The notes under the pieces: generated by a model
Database searches by the model: none
What the model was told of the DNA's origin: nothing
What the model saw: the letters and a program-made list of their open reading frames with translations, nothing else
Shown here: in pieces, positions 46,125 through 55,436 of the stretch
Layout: the number at the start of each line of letters is the position of its first letter
Position numbering within the stretch: the stretch's first letter is position 1
Made by a program: the position numbers and the translations under genes
Source of the DNA: Nitrospira sp.
GTDB taxonomy: Bacteria; Nitrospirota; Nitrospiria; Nitrospirales; Nitrospiraceae
DNA: 64,000 nucleotides
Direction: 5' to 3'
NCBI GenBank assembly: GCA_024330965.1
Contig: JANDJL010000008.1
Span: 1 to 64,000 of the forward strand

Positions 46125-47129
46125 ATGAGAGAATTTCCCCTTACATTAAGCCAATTTATCATTCGAGGCCAGGCCGCCTCTCGTGAAGCGACCGGTGAGT
46201 TTTCGACGCTCTTGACACAAATCGGGTTGGTCGGAAAACTCATCGCCCACGATCTTCGGCGGGCGGGACTCATTCCGATTCTGGGCGCAACCGGCGGCAC
46301 AAACGTGCAGGGCGAGGCCGTCAAAAAATTGGATGAGATCGCCAACGATGATTTCGTCAAGGTGTTTCGTCACAGCGGATGTGTCTGCGCCGTGGCGTCG
46401 GAGGAAATGGAGCGGCCGCTTATGTTCCAAGAGAATTGGCCGCAGGGCAAGTATCTCTTGCTCTTCGACCCGCTCGATGGGTCTTCCAATACCGAGACCA
46501 ACATGCCGCTGGGGGCCATTTTTTCCGTACTCAAGCACGGACGAGCCGATCGGTTGCCGCAGGAAGAAGATTTGCTTCGACCAGGAATAGAACAAATTGC
46601 AGCCGGCTATCTCCTCTATGGTTCGAGTACCATGTTGGTTTTCACGCTGGGACAAGGAGTCTATGGGTTCACGCTCGATCCCGATACCGGCGAATACTTA
46701 TTATCGCATGATCGGATCAAAATGCCGGATCGGGGCAAGGTGTATGCGGCCAACGAGGGAAACGTTTCCCGATGGCAGCCCGGCGTGAAGAGGTATGTGG
46801 AGTCGCTCAAGGTCAACGACAAGGCGACGGGCCGCCCCTATAGCAGCCGCTATTCGGGCTGTCTGGTCGCCGATGTCCATCGGCTGTTGCTCGGCGGAGG
46901 GATCTATCTGTATCCCGGAGAGGTGGACAAGCCCGAAGGAAAGCTTCGGCTTTTGTATGAAGCAAATCCGTTGGCTTTCGTCGTCGAACAAACCGGTGGA
47001 AAAGCTTCCACGGGGACGACGCGAATCTTGGAGATAGCGCCGAAGACCTTGCATCAGCGGGTGCCCTTGATCATCGGAAGTCGCCTTGACGTCGAAGAGG
47101 CGGAATCCTTCATTCAAGGGAAGGTATAG
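46125..47129 (+). CDS. fbp: Fructose-1,6-bisphosphatase class I
   Basis: FBPase removes the 1-phosphate of fructose 1,6-bisphosphate in gluconeogenesis and sugar-phosphate cycles. The 334-residue protein has the class I signatures: GATGGTNVQGEAVKKLDEIA near residue 56, VASEEMERP, the metal site LLFDPLDGSSNTETNMPLG near 120 and RYSGCLVADVHRLLLGGGIY near 245. FVVEQTGGKAS follows. It begins a unit with the aldolase gene 41 bases later, a direct pathway partner. Its ATG lies four bases after the predicted transcription start. Confidence 0.96.
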   Translation: MREFPLTLSQFIIRGQAASREATGEFSTLLTQIGLVGKLIAHDLRRAGLIPILGATGGTNVQGEAVKKLDEIANDDFVKVFRHSGCVCAVASEEMERPLMFQENWPQGKYLLLFDPLDGSSNTETNMPLGAIFSVLKHGRADRLPQEEDLLRPGIEQIAAGYLLYGSSTMLVFTLGQGVYGFTLDPDTGEYLLSHDRIKMPDRGKVYAANEGNVSRWQPGVKRYVESLKVNDKATGRPYSSRYSGCLVADVHRLLLGGGIYLYPGEVDKPEGKLRLLYEANPLAFVVEQTGGKASTGTTRILEIAPKTLHQRVPLIIGSRLDVEEAESFIQGKV

Positions 47130-47170
47130 GCGCATTTTTTATGGTAGGTTGTTGACGGGGAGGACACTCT

Positions 47171-48094
47171 ATGGGAGACCGGGTGCAGGAGATCTTAAGT
47201 TGGTACGGTAGTGACAATGCCGGCACAAAAACCAACCTCGCTCGCATATTGCGATCGGGTCGGCTTGCGGGCACGGGCAAGCTGGTAATTTTGCCGGTCG
47301 ACCAAGGTTTCGAACATGGGCCGGCGAGGAGTTTCGCGCCTAATCCCCCCGGCTATCATCCGCACTATCATTTTCAACTCGCCCTTGACGCCGGCTGTAA
47401 TGCGTACGCGGCGCCACTGGGATTTTTGGAAGCCGGCGCGGCGGAGTTTGCGGGACAGATTCCGTTGATTCTGAAATTAAACAACCACGACGTCCTGCAC
47501 GAGGATAAGGATCCGCTTCCTTCTGTGACCGGCGGCGTCAAGGACGCTCTGCGGTTAGGCTGCTCCGCGGTGGGCTTTACGATCTATCCCGGCTCCGCCC
47601 ATTGCAACATCATGTATCAACAATTGCGGGAAATCGCCGCTGAGGCCAAGGACCACGGTTTGGCCGTGGTGGTGTGGTCCTATCCACGAGGCTCTTCGCT
47701 GAGCAAGGAAGGTGAGACGGCGATAGATGTGGTCGCCTACGCGGCTCAGATTGCGGCGCAGCTTGGCGCGCACATCATCAAGGTGAAGTTGCCGACCGCG
47801 CATGTGGAACAGGCCGCCGCCAAAAAGGTCTATGAGTCGGCTCAGATTCCGGTCAAGACGTTGGCGGAGCGGGTGGCGCACGTGGTGCAGAGTGCATTCA
47901 ACGGGAGGCGCATCGTGATTTTCTCAGGCGGGGCCAAGAGCGAGGACAAGAACGTCTATGAGGAAGTGCGAGCGATTCGCGACGGAGGGGGATTCGGCAG
48001 CATCATCGGCCGGAATTCGTTTCAGCGACCGAAGGCCGAAGCGATCACGTTTCTCCATACGATCATGGATATCTACGCAGGCAAGGTTCAATGA
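47171..48094 (+). CDS. Class I fructose-bisphosphate aldolase (DhnA/FbaB type)
   Basis: The protein of 307 residues is an archaeal-type class I aldolase. LVILPVDQGFEHGPARSF near residue 38 is the family hallmark. HIIKVKLPTAHVE near 200 contains the Lys expected to form the Schiff base, and VIFSGGAKSEDKNVYEEV near 255 is the phosphate-binding part. It condenses dihydroxyacetone phosphate and glyceraldehyde 3-phosphate. With fbp it forms the gluconeogenic pair expected of an autotroph using the reductive TCA cycle. GGGGAGGA precedes the ATG. The stop overlaps the protease start (ATGA). Confidence 0.94.
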   Translation: MGDRVQEILSWYGSDNAGTKTNLARILRSGRLAGTGKLVILPVDQGFEHGPARSFAPNPPGYHPHYHFQLALDAGCNAYAAPLGFLEAGAAEFAGQIPLILKLNNHDVLHEDKDPLPSVTGGVKDALRLGCSAVGFTIYPGSAHCNIMYQQLREIAAEAKDHGLAVVVWSYPRGSSLSKEGETAIDVVAYAAQIAAQLGAHIIKVKLPTAHVEQAAAKKVYESAQIPVKTLAERVAHVVQSAFNGRRIVIFSGGAKSEDKNVYEEVRAIRDGGGFGSIIGRNSFQRPKAEAITFLHTIMDIYAGKVQ

Positions 48095-49668
48095 GCGACG
48101 GTCAGTTCGATGAAAGGACGGGGAGTATGATCCAGCAGCATCCCGAACGACAGTCTCCGAGAGGAAGCCGAAGCTGGATTCTGGCGGCGGCGTTGATTAC
48201 GGCGGGGGTGATCATCGGCTTTGTGGTGGCCTCCGATCTCAATTGGATGCCGACCGGTCACGCGGTCCCCGATGCTCCGTCCGCACCGCCGATGGCCAGG
48301 CCGGTCGCGACGGCGCCGCAACCGATCTTGCCGGGCGGAGGAGGGCAATCGTTCGTCGATATCGCCAAGGCGGTGAAACCCGCGGTGGTCAACATCTATG
48401 CGACAAAGACCGGACGGGGAGACGGGCCCCATGTCATGCCGTTTGACGATCCGTTCTTCCGCCGGTTTTTCGGAGACGAGTTTTTCCGGCGGTTCGAGCA
48501 GCAGCCGAGAAAAGAGCGGGGATTGGGATCCGGCGTCATCGTAGACCCGAACGGGTTGATCATCACCAACAATCACGTGGTCGGGAAAGCGGAGGATATT
48601 CGGGTGACCCTTTCGGATAAGCGGGAGTTCAAGGCGAAGCTCATTGGGACCGATCCGAAGTCCGACATCGCGGTCGTGCAAATCGACGCGACAGGGTTGC
48701 CGGTCGTGCCCTGGGCGGACTCGGACAAGTTGGAGGTCGGCGAGTTTGTGCTGGCGATCGGCAATCCTTTTGGATTGACCCAAACGGTCACGATGGGAAT
48801 TGTTAGCGCATTGGGCCGATCCGCAGGTATCGCAGAATATGAAGATTTCATCCAGACCGACGCGGCGATCAATCCCGGGAATTCAGGAGGACCCCTGGTC
48901 AATGTGCAAGGCGAGTTGGTGGGCATCAACACCGCCATCTTCAGTCAGAGCGGCGGGAACATGGGGATCGGGTTCGCCGTACCGAGCAACATGGCTCGCT
49001 CCATCATGCAGCAGCTCGTGCAGACGGGCAGGGTCGTACGGGGTTGGCTGGGTGTGTCGATTCAAGACCTGACGCCGGAATTGGCGTCCCAGTTCGGCAT
49101 CGCCGATACAAAGGGCGTGTTGGTCAGCGATGTCATGGACGATAGTCCGGCCAAGAAAGCAGGGTTCGAGCGAGGCGATGTCATCGTCGAGTATGATGGC
49201 AAACCGATGGATTCCCCCACGCATCTTCGCAACGCAGTCGCGCAGACTCCCGTGGGCAAGAAGGTGGCGATCAAGATCATTCGCGATAAAAAGCCCAGGA
49301 CGATAGAATTGACGATTGCCGAGCAGCCGAAATCGATGTCTCAATTAAGCGGTGACGACGAGAGTGACGGAGCCACTGCCAGCGGGGTCCTGTCCGGCAT
49401 CGATGTTCGTGAACTGAACGACGAGCTGGCCGGACGGTACGGGTTGAAATCCGGCGAGCGCGGTGTCATCGTCGTCAGGGTGAAGCCGGGAAGCGTGGCC
49501 GAAGAACTCGGCGTCCGTGAGGGAGACGTCATCTTGGAAGTGAACCGGCAGGCGGTGACCTCGCTCAAAACGTACGAGAAAATCATCAGCAAGTTGCCGA
49601 AAGACCAAGCGGTGCTGCTCCTCCTTAAGCGACAAGGGCGAACGATTTATCTCACGCTTCGTCCGTGA
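48091..49668 (+). CDS. DegP/DegQ (HtrA) periplasmic serine protease
   Basis: This HtrA-family protease/chaperone has a membrane-anchoring or signal segment at about 30-47 (WILAAALITAGVIIGFVVAS). The trypsin-like domain follows, with the catalytic His in TNNHVVG, Asp in KSDIAVVQID and Ser in NPGNSGGPLV near residue 268. Two PDZ domains are visible at about 310-400 and 430-520. It degrades or refolds misfolded envelope proteins in the periplasm. The 525-residue start overlaps fba; ATG 48127 after GGGGAG would shorten it by 12 residues. The link to a carbon-metabolism operon is unexpected. Confidence 0.95.
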   Translation: MSDGQFDERTGSMIQQHPERQSPRGSRSWILAAALITAGVIIGFVVASDLNWMPTGHAVPDAPSAPPMARPVATAPQPILPGGGGQSFVDIAKAVKPAVVNIYATKTGRGDGPHVMPFDDPFFRRFFGDEFFRRFEQQPRKERGLGSGVIVDPNGLIITNNHVVGKAEDIRVTLSDKREFKAKLIGTDPKSDIAVVQIDATGLPVVPWADSDKLEVGEFVLAIGNPFGLTQTVTMGIVSALGRSAGIAEYEDFIQTDAAINPGNSGGPLVNVQGELVGINTAIFSQSGGNMGIGFAVPSNMARSIMQQLVQTGRVVRGWLGVSIQDLTPELASQFGIADTKGVLVSDVMDDSPAKKAGFERGDVIVEYDGKPMDSPTHLRNAVAQTPVGKKVAIKIIRDKKPRTIELTIAEQPKSMSQLSGDDESDGATASGVLSGIDVRELNDELAGRYGLKSGERGVIVVRVKPGSVAEELGVREGDVILEVNRQAVTSLKTYEKIISKLPKDQAVLLLLKRQGRTIYLTLRP

Positions 49669-49717
49669 CCGGCTGATGCGCATGAAAGTTAACCGGTCCT
49701 CTCGTGCGGTTGGCTGA

Positions 49718-50479
49718 ATGAAGTCGGTGGGTGAACCGATACGACGGACGGATCGGAGGAACGTTCCGAGCAAGGAGGCGTCCCTCGTCGTCGCCGTCGT
49801 TCCGGCGGCGGGGAAAGGGCTGCGCATGGGTGGCGCCGTTCCCAAGCAGTTTCTTGCCTTGGGCGGAGAACCGTTGGTCATTCATGCGCTGCGCGTTCTT
49901 GAGGCCTCATCCGTCGTCGATCAAATCATCCTGGCGGTTCCTCAATCCGATGTCGACTATTGCCTGAACCACCTTATTCCCGGGGCCGGTTTTACGAAGA
50001 TCACCAAGGTCGTGGCCGGTGGAAAGGAGCGTCAGGATTCTGTCCGTCACGCCCTCGAACATGTCCCGAATGAAACGGAGATCGTCGTGGTTCATGACGC
50101 GGTTCGTCCGTTTTTGACGGAACGCATGGTGGGCGATGCGGTGGAAGCGGCGCGTCGAGTGGGCGGCGCGATCGTGGCGTTGCCGATGAGGGATACCGTC
50201 AAGCAGGTGGGGGCGCAGGGCTACGTTGAGCGAACGGTCGATCGGCGGCCGCTCTGGCTGGCCCAGACGCCGCAAGCGTTCCGATTCGATCGATTGCTCG
50301 CGGTTCATCGAAAAGCCCACGCAGAGGGGGTGCATGCCACCGACGACGCGTTTTTGTTCGAGTGGGTCGGGCTTCCGGTTGTAGTGGTCGAAGGAAGCGG
50401 TGAGAACATCAAGGTCACCAGACCGGAGGACATGGTTGTGGGAGAAGCGATTCTGGCGTCGAGGCGGATGGAACGTTAA
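49718..50479 (+). CDS. ispD: 2-C-methyl-D-erythritol 4-phosphate cytidylyltransferase
   Basis: IspD makes CDP-methylerythritol in the MEP isoprenoid pathway. VVAVVPAAGKGLRMGGAVPK near residue 23 is the CTP-binding motif. VAGGKERQDSVRHALEH near 100, VVHDAVRPFL near 126 and TDDAFLFEW are conserved. The 253 residues include about 20 extra at the N terminus, so the true start may be a little further in. It lies 49 bases after the protease gene and 92 before ispF, the usual partner. The 92-base gap holds a small inverted repeat (CGACGA...TCGTCG, 50488-50506). Confidence 0.95.
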   Translation: MKSVGEPIRRTDRRNVPSKEASLVVAVVPAAGKGLRMGGAVPKQFLALGGEPLVIHALRVLEASSVVDQIILAVPQSDVDYCLNHLIPGAGFTKITKVVAGGKERQDSVRHALEHVPNETEIVVVHDAVRPFLTERMVGDAVEAARRVGGAIVALPMRDTVKQVGAQGYVERTVDRRPLWLAQTPQAFRFDRLLAVHRKAHAEGVHATDDAFLFEWVGLPVVVVEGSGENIKVTRPEDMVVGEAILASRRMER

Positions 50480-50571
50480 CCGTTGAACGACGATCGACAG
50501 TCGTCGAACGACGTCCGTTTGACCTTGACTGGTGGTTGACGAATGACGAGTGACGCGTTACGAGGAGTTGC

Positions 50572-51045
50572 ATGAGAATCGGTTACGGCTATGATGTGCA
50601 TCCGTTAGGACCTGGACGGAAGCTCATGTTGGGAGGGGTCGAGATTCCGCACAGTCAAGGATTACTGGGCCACTCGGACAGCGATGTACTCGTGCATGCG
50701 GTGTGCGATGCGTTGCTGGGCGCCATGGGAGAAGGAGATCTCGGTCGGCATTTTCCCAGCTCTGATCCCCGCTACAAGGATATTTCCAGTTTGAAGCTTT
50801 TGGAGGACGTGGCCGACAAACTCAAAGCCAAGGGCTATCGGGTCGGGAATATCGACAGTGTCATCGTGGCGCAGGCGCCGAGGCTGGCCGGTCATTTATC
50901 CGCCATGGCGAAACAACTGGCCGAGACGCTGGGGATCGAGCCTGGTTTGGTCAACGTGAAGGTGAAGAGCGGCGAGGGGCTCGATTCGGTGGGAAAAGAA
51001 GAAAGCATGGTCGCGCATGCGGTTTGTTTGATCGTACCGGCCTGA
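50572..51045 (+). CDS. ispF: 2-C-methyl-D-erythritol 2,4-cyclodiphosphate synthase
   Basis: IspF cyclises CDP-methylerythritol 2-phosphate with release of CMP, the step after IspE. The 157-residue protein starts MRIGYGYDVHPLGPGRKLML, with the metal-binding DVH motif. GHSDSDVLVHAVCDALLGA near residue 34, DLGRHFPSSDPRYKDISS and the C-terminal GLDSVGKEESMVAHAV complete the pattern. GAGGAG lies a few bases before the ATG. Nothing unusual. Confidence 0.97.
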   Translation: MRIGYGYDVHPLGPGRKLMLGGVEIPHSQGLLGHSDSDVLVHAVCDALLGAMGEGDLGRHFPSSDPRYKDISSLKLLEDVADKLKAKGYRVGNIDSVIVAQAPRLAGHLSAMAKQLAETLGIEPGLVNVKVKSGEGLDSVGKEESMVAHAVCLIVPA

Positions 51046-51064
51046 GCGGGGTAGGATATGAGCC

Positions 51065-51712
51065 ATGCGCAGGATGTTTCAAATGGTGCGCCAAGATCTG
51101 CAAGCGGTTTTCGATCGGGATCCGGCGGCGACGAGCCGCTGGGAGGTCGTGTTAACCTACGCCGGCTTCCACGCGCTGCTCGCCTACCGTATCGCTCACT
51201 GGCTTCAGGTGCATGGCGTGCCGTTCTTACCGCGCTTCATTTCGCAGGTGGCTCGCTGGCTGACCGGGATCGAAATTCACCCCTCCGCCAAGATCGGCAC
51301 GGGCTTTTTTATCGATCACGGCATGGGCGTGGTCATCGGCGAAACCGCGGAGATCGGCGATTACGTCACGCTCTTTCAGGGCGTCACGCTCGGCGGGACG
51401 GGCAAAGAGCGAGGCAAGCGTCACCCCACGATCGGCAATCACGTCGTCATCGGCGCGGGCGCCAAGATTCTGGGAGCCATCAAGATCGGCGACAACGTCA
51501 AGATTGGGGCGAACTCTGTGGTGCTCAAGAATGTCCCGGCCGGCTCCACCGTCATTGGTGTACCGGCCAGGATCATCAAGTCGCAAGGCGAACGATTGCC
51601 CGATGCAACGATGGATCATACCAATATTCCGGATCCTATTAGCGATCGATTTGTCGCCTTGGAACAGGAGCTGATCGAACTTCGTAAGAAACTGGAGAAC
51701 CGCGATTCATGA
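51065..51712 (+). CDS. cysE: Serine O-acetyltransferase
   Basis: CysE acetylates L-serine for cysteine synthesis. The 215-residue protein has the N-terminal helical part (ending near [15 protein letters not shown]) and a left-handed beta-helix with [20 protein letters not shown] near residue 90 and [20 protein letters not shown]. The conserved His in DHGMG and HPTIG form the active-site area. The C-terminal tail is a short coiled coil ([15 protein letters not shown]). It ends 98 bases before the convergent truA. A weak hairpin (GGTTC...GAACC, 51714-51729) follows. Confidence 0.95.
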   Translation: MRRMFQMVRQDLQAVFDRDPAATSRWEVVLTYAGFHALLAYRIAHWLQVHGVPFLPRFISQVARWLTGIEIHPSAKIGTGFFIDHGMGVVIGETAEIGDYVTLFQGVTLGGTGKERGKRHPTIGNHVVIGAGAKILGAIKIGDNVKIGANSVVLKNVPAGSTVIGVPARIIKSQGERLPDATMDHTNIPDPISDRFVALEQELIELRKKLENRDS

Positions 51713-51810
51713 AGGTTCCGAAAAGAACCGCCTTGTGAAATTCTCCTCCTTGCGGCTCTTTCCCCTCCCTAACCGCTCGACAATCGAACCAACCACGTTG
51801 CCAGCTCTCT

Positions 51811-52575
51811 TCAGACCGTCTCCTCTGGACGGAGGCTCCCTTCGTAATCGACTCGCACCAAAAACAATCCTCTTGGCGGCGCGGTCTTCCCGGCGGATGA
51901 ACGGTCGTGCGCGTCCAGCATAGATCTGATGGCTTCCGGCGGCCGTTTGCCCAATCCGACTTCGACCAACGTGCCGGCGATGGAACGGACCATTTGCTTG
52001 AGAAACCGGTCGGCATACGCCTCAATTTTAAGGCGGGGTCCTTCTCTGGTAACGGCCAGGTGCCGGAGATGACAGACAGGGTCTTCATTGTCGGTGGGTT
52101 GAGTCTGAAATGAGGAAAAGTCGTGTTTCCCGATCAACAGCGAGGCAGCGTGGTTCATTTCGGTGTCATTGAGTGGCTTGTGCACGTGCCAGCAATAGAG
52201 CCGCTCGACGGCCGGCCGTTCCGGTCGATTGAGGATGCGGTATTCGTAGAGTTTGCCTGTCGCGGAATATCGGGCATGGAAGGTATCCGGCATCAGTTCC
52301 GCCGCCAGCACGGCGATCGTGTCCGGCAGATGGGCGTTGAGCGCCCGGACCCAATCGCGAGGCGTCAGGTTGCGTTCGACTCTGAAACTTGCCACTTGTC
52401 CGAGAGCATGGACACCCGCATCCGTCCTGCCGGCGCCGATGACCGGCACTTTGGTTTGGGTGACGCGTTCGACGGCGGTTTCCAGCGCTTCTTGAATCGT
52501 GGGCCGGTCTGGTTGGCGCTGCCATCCGGAATAGGCCGAGCCGTCATATTCGAGGGTCAATTTAATGACTGGCAT
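51811..52575 (-). CDS. truA: tRNA pseudouridine synthase A
   Basis: TruA forms pseudouridine at positions 38-40 of tRNA anticodon stems. The 254-residue protein starts MPVIKLTLEYDGSAYSGWQR. It has GAGRTDAGVHALGQVASF near residue 47, containing the catalytic Asp, and SFQTQPTDNEDPVCHLRHL near 155. FLKQMVRSIAGTLVEVGLGK near 190 is also conserved. It is on the minus strand, 28 bases downstream of the amidase gene and convergent with cysE. No anomalies. Confidence 0.96.
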   Translation of the reverse strand: MPVIKLTLEYDGSAYSGWQRQPDRPTIQEALETAVERVTQTKVPVIGAGRTDAGVHALGQVASFRVERNLTPRDWVRALNAHLPDTIAVLAAELMPDTFHARYSATGKLYEYRILNRPERPAVERLYCWHVHKPLNDTEMNHAASLLIGKHDFSSFQTQPTDNEDPVCHLRHLAVTREGPRLKIEAYADRFLKQMVRSIAGTLVEVGLGKRPPEAIRSMLDAHDRSSAGKTAPPRGLFLVRVDYEGSLRPEETV

Positions 52576-52602
52576 GGAGGTCCGCCGATGGATCCGCGTC
52601 GG

Positions 52603-53898
52603 TCATCGGGTGCCGTTTCCTCTAGAGGCGAGAAACGACATAATGCCTTTGTAGAGCGACAGGGCGACGTCGTTGACATAGGCTGGTTGCCGGAGCAGAT
52701 GTTCTTCCTCCGGGTTCGAGATAAAAGCTATTTCTGCCAAAATGCTCGGCATGGTCGTGAAGCGCAAAACATAGAACGGGGCGGTCTTGACGCCGTGATC
52801 GTTGATTGGATACCGGCGGCTCATGTGCGCGATCATGGACTCCTTGGCGGTCCATGCGAGATCGAGCGAAGACTCGATTTTTTTTGTCGTCAACAGGTCG
52901 GCGACCAGATACTCCCAACCGACGCCGGTGCTGTTGAGCGGCGTACCGTTCTCGCGCGCCGCCACTTCGAGCGCCCGTTGATCCTTGGCCTCTCCAAAGT
53001 GGTAGACCTCAACGCCCTTGACGTGGTGGGAAGGGTGCGAGTTGACGTGGATGGATACGAACAGGTCGGCGTTATGACTGTTGGCGAACTTGGCTCGCTC
53101 TTCAAGCTCGACGAACACGTCGCGATCTCTCGTCATGAGCACTCGCAGGTTGGGCTGCTTGCTCAGCAAGTCGCGGAGGCTTAATCCGACCTTCAAGGTA
53201 ATATCCTTTTCTTCCGTATGCCGAGGGCCCTTGGCCCCCATATCTTTGCCCCCATGACCCGGATCGATCACGATGGTTGTATGGCCTTTGGATGGGGGAA
53301 TAATGGGTTGAACGGGAAGGTCGGTCTGAGGCGGCGCCGGCTCCGGGTTATCCAAGGACGAAGAGGAAGGTGATTCACTTCGAACGACGACGTCGATCAC
53401 AAGACGGGGGGGATTCGAAAGCGTGAATTGTTTATAAGCATGAAGCCCGCTGACCGGAAACGAGACCGACACAGTCGGCTCCTCTGTCTGGGTGATGGTA
53501 AAAAGCGAGGGCAGAGGACCGCCTTTTTCCGCCTTGGCTCTGGCTGATTGACTCATCAAGGTGTTGGGGAGCGAAATGATGACCTGTTCCGAGTGCGGCA
53601 TGCGCCTTTCGACCGGTTGAATTTGTCGATCGAGATCCAGCACCAGCCTGGTTTTCTCCTGCGTACTCCAGACGCGAAGATTGCGGACAGTGGCGGAGGC
53701 CAGAGCGGCGGGAGCGCTCTTGATCTTGGGTACCTTTGCGGATGCCACGGGACGCACGGGAGCAGTGCGGTCGTTCGGGGGGGCGGCAAACAGCAAGGGT
53801 AGGGGAATGGTTACCTCGGAGGCGATGAGCACACAAACGCTCACCATGACTGTTTTCACCCATGTGACAAAGGGGCGATGTTCTCTGTACAATCGCAT
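52603..53898 (-). CDS. N-acetylmuramoyl-L-alanine amidase with AMIN domain (AmiC-type)
   Basis: This exported amidase cleaves the bond between MurNAc and the peptide stem during cell separation. The protein has an N-terminal signal (hydrophobic run WVKTVMVSVCVLIAS, about 12-26), an AMIN domain at about 75-170 (VRNLRVWSTQEKTRLVLDLD) and an Amidase_3 domain at about 210-420. TTIVIDPGHGGKDMGAKGPR and DLFVSIHVNSHPS carry the zinc ligands, and PSILAEIAFISNPEEEHLL the catalytic Glu. ATG 53898 is used (431 residues); a TTG at 53925 is less likely. A promoter-like TTGACA lies at 53955-53950. Confidence 0.93.
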   Translation of the reverse strand: MRLYREHRPFVTWVKTVMVSVCVLIASEVTIPLPLLFAAPPNDRTAPVRPVASAKVPKIKSAPAALASATVRNLRVWSTQEKTRLVLDLDRQIQPVERRMPHSEQVIISLPNTLMSQSARAKAEKGGPLPSLFTITQTEEPTVSVSFPVSGLHAYKQFTLSNPPRLVIDVVVRSESPSSSSLDNPEPAPPQTDLPVQPIIPPSKGHTTIVIDPGHGGKDMGAKGPRHTEEKDITLKVGLSLRDLLSKQPNLRVLMTRDRDVFVELEERAKFANSHNADLFVSIHVNSHPSHHVKGVEVYHFGEAKDQRALEVAARENGTPLNSTGVGWEYLVADLLTTKKIESSLDLAWTAKESMIAHMSRRYPINDHGVKTAPFYVLRFTTMPSILAEIAFISNPEEEHLLRQPAYVNDVALSLYKGIMSFLASRGNGTR

Positions 53899-53926
53899 GA
53901 GAGGCTTGATAGGGAAGCGTAGCAAA

Positions 53927-53955
53927 CTATTCCCAGAAGCTTTCTATCTTGTCAA
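53927..53955 (-). promoter_or_regulatory. Possible promoter of the amidase gene
   Basis: A perfect TTGACA (53955-53950, minus strand) is followed after 17 bases by GAATAG (53932-53927), a poor -10. The expected start lies about 20 bases before the ATG at 53898. Only the -35 box is strong, so this is tentative. Confidence 0.35.
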
Positions 53956-54014
53956 GGACTTGCAAAGTTTTCCTGAAAGCCGACTCCGGATTTCGGTGAG
54001 GACTTGGTGAATGT

Positions 54015-54533
54015 GTGAGCACGCATTTGATCATCGACGGGTATAACCTGTTAGGCGCCTTCTGGGGCTTCGCGGATGGGTTGGAATCCGCCCGCGAGGA
54101 TCTGCTGAAGGCGCTGGCCGCCTATCGTCACCGGAAGCAACATGTCATGACGGTGGTGTTCGACGGATGGCGGCGTGACCGACCGATTGAACAGCATGAC
54201 CGCTACGGCGGCATTGAAGTCATCTATTCCAAGAGGGGAGAGAAGGCCGATCAGGTGATCCAACGGTTGGCGCGCCATTACGGCGGAGACTGTGCGGTGG
54301 TTACCTCGGATCGTGAAATTATTGCTGTGGCGCGGGCGCACGGGGCCTTTGTTCTGGAGGCTCGGGAATTCGCGGCCAAGCTGCGAGGCCCGCTGCCAGG
54401 CGGCGTGGTGCCGTACAAAGAATTGGATCGTGGACAGGATGAACGACCGGGGCGGGGATCAGAGAAAAAAGGAAACCCTCGGAAGTTGCCGAAAGCGGAA
54501 CGGCGGCGACAGCACCAGCTTAAGAGATTTTGA
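54015..54533 (+). CDS. NYN-domain (YacP-like) RNase-fold protein
   Basis: The 172-residue protein has a PIN-like NYN domain: HLIIDGYNLLGAFWG near residue 4 with the first acidic residue, then VVFDGWRRD, KRGEKADQVIQRLA near 78 and AVVTSDREIIAVARAHGA near 95. YacP/Rae1 proteins cleave mRNA on ribosomes in Firmicutes; equivalent action here is inferred. The tail is basic (KLPKAERRRQHQLKRF), suited to RNA binding. It starts with GTG 54015. Its last 14 bases overlap the convergent tatD end. Confidence 0.87.
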   Translation: MSTHLIIDGYNLLGAFWGFADGLESAREDLLKALAAYRHRKQHVMTVVFDGWRRDRPIEQHDRYGGIEVIYSKRGEKADQVIQRLARHYGGDCAVVTSDREIIAVARAHGAFVLEAREFAAKLRGPLPGGVVPYKELDRGQDERPGRGSEKKGNPRKLPKAERRRQHQLKRF

Positions 54534-55290
54534 ACAGGCGCTTGGCGTTCTCGGTGGTATAGGCTGCAACCTCTTGTAAAGACAGAGTTCCATGAATCGC
54601 CGCCAATTTGTCGGCTACCTGAACGACGTAGGCAGGCTCGTTGCGTTTTCCACGATGAGGGACCGGCGCAAGATACGGACAGTCGGTTTCGATCAACAGC
54701 CGGTCTAAAGGAACCGTCCTAGCGATGTCCTGGAGCATGGTGGCGTTCTGAAACGTCAGGATGCCAGAGAACGACAGGGAGAATCCCAGGTCCAGTGCGT
54801 CTTTCGCGAGCCACGCATCTCCTGAAAAACAATGAAACACCCCACCGACCTCCGACGCCTTTTCCTCTCGTAAGATGGTGATCGTGTCGTCCTGCGCCTC
54901 TCGTGTGTGGATGATGAGGGGGAGCTTCAGTTCTCGCCCAAGCTGAACCTGTTCACGGAATCGGATCTGTTGTTCCTTTGGCGAGGAATGGTTGTAATGG
55001 TAATCCAACCCGACCTCCCCGTAGGCCACAACCTTCTTATGCCGTGCCAGTCGGCGAAGTTCGTCATACCAGCCAGGGGCGATGTGCCTGACTTCGTGGG
55101 GATGGACTCCAATTGCAGCGTAGATGCAGTCGTACTGATCGGCAAGGGCGACAGCGGCTTGACTGGATGGCAGATCGCAGCCGATCGTGACAAAGGCTTG
55201 GACCCCGGCCTTACGTGCCCTGGCAATGACGGACTCTCGGTCGTTGTCATAGCGTGCGTCGTCCAGGTGGGTATGGGTGTCGATGAACAT
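54520..55290 (-). CDS. tatD: TatD-family metal-dependent hydrolase (DNase-like)
   Basis: The 256-residue TIM-barrel protein begins MFIDTHTHLDDARYDNDRES with the HxH metal motif. It has IGVHPHEVRHIAP near residue 61, GEVGLDYHYNHSS near 92, PLIIHTREAQDD and LIETDCPYLAPVPHRGKRNE near 200 with the conserved Asp. TatD proteins act as deoxyribonucleases or deacylases. It is divergent from the Fur-family gene; the about 265 bases between them carry palindromes and promoter elements. It overlaps the NYN gene tail by 14 bases. Confidence 0.93.
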   Translation of the reverse strand: MFIDTHTHLDDARYDNDRESVIARARKAGVQAFVTIGCDLPSSQAAVALADQYDCIYAAIGVHPHEVRHIAPGWYDELRRLARHKKVVAYGEVGLDYHYNHSSPKEQQIRFREQVQLGRELKLPLIIHTREAQDDTITILREEKASEVGGVFHCFSGDAWLAKDALDLGFSLSFSGILTFQNATMLQDIARTVPLDRLLIETDCPYLAPVPHRGKRNEPAYVVQVADKLAAIHGTLSLQEVAAYTTENAKRLFKIS

Positions 55291-55436
55291 GGCGCCATCG
55301 TACCATGAGCGAAGATCTCGGAGGTAGCCTCATCTGAGGCGTTGGTCAATTCCCATGAATCGTTTCTGCTCGTTTAGTCGGACGGTGATAACACTAGTTG
55401 ATGGGTCCGCTGGTGGCAGCCAGGGGCGCATGGTGC

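Noticed and set aside
51714-51729. Hairpin after cysE as a terminator
   Set aside because: Only five base pairs (GGTTC/GAACC) and no T tract follow.
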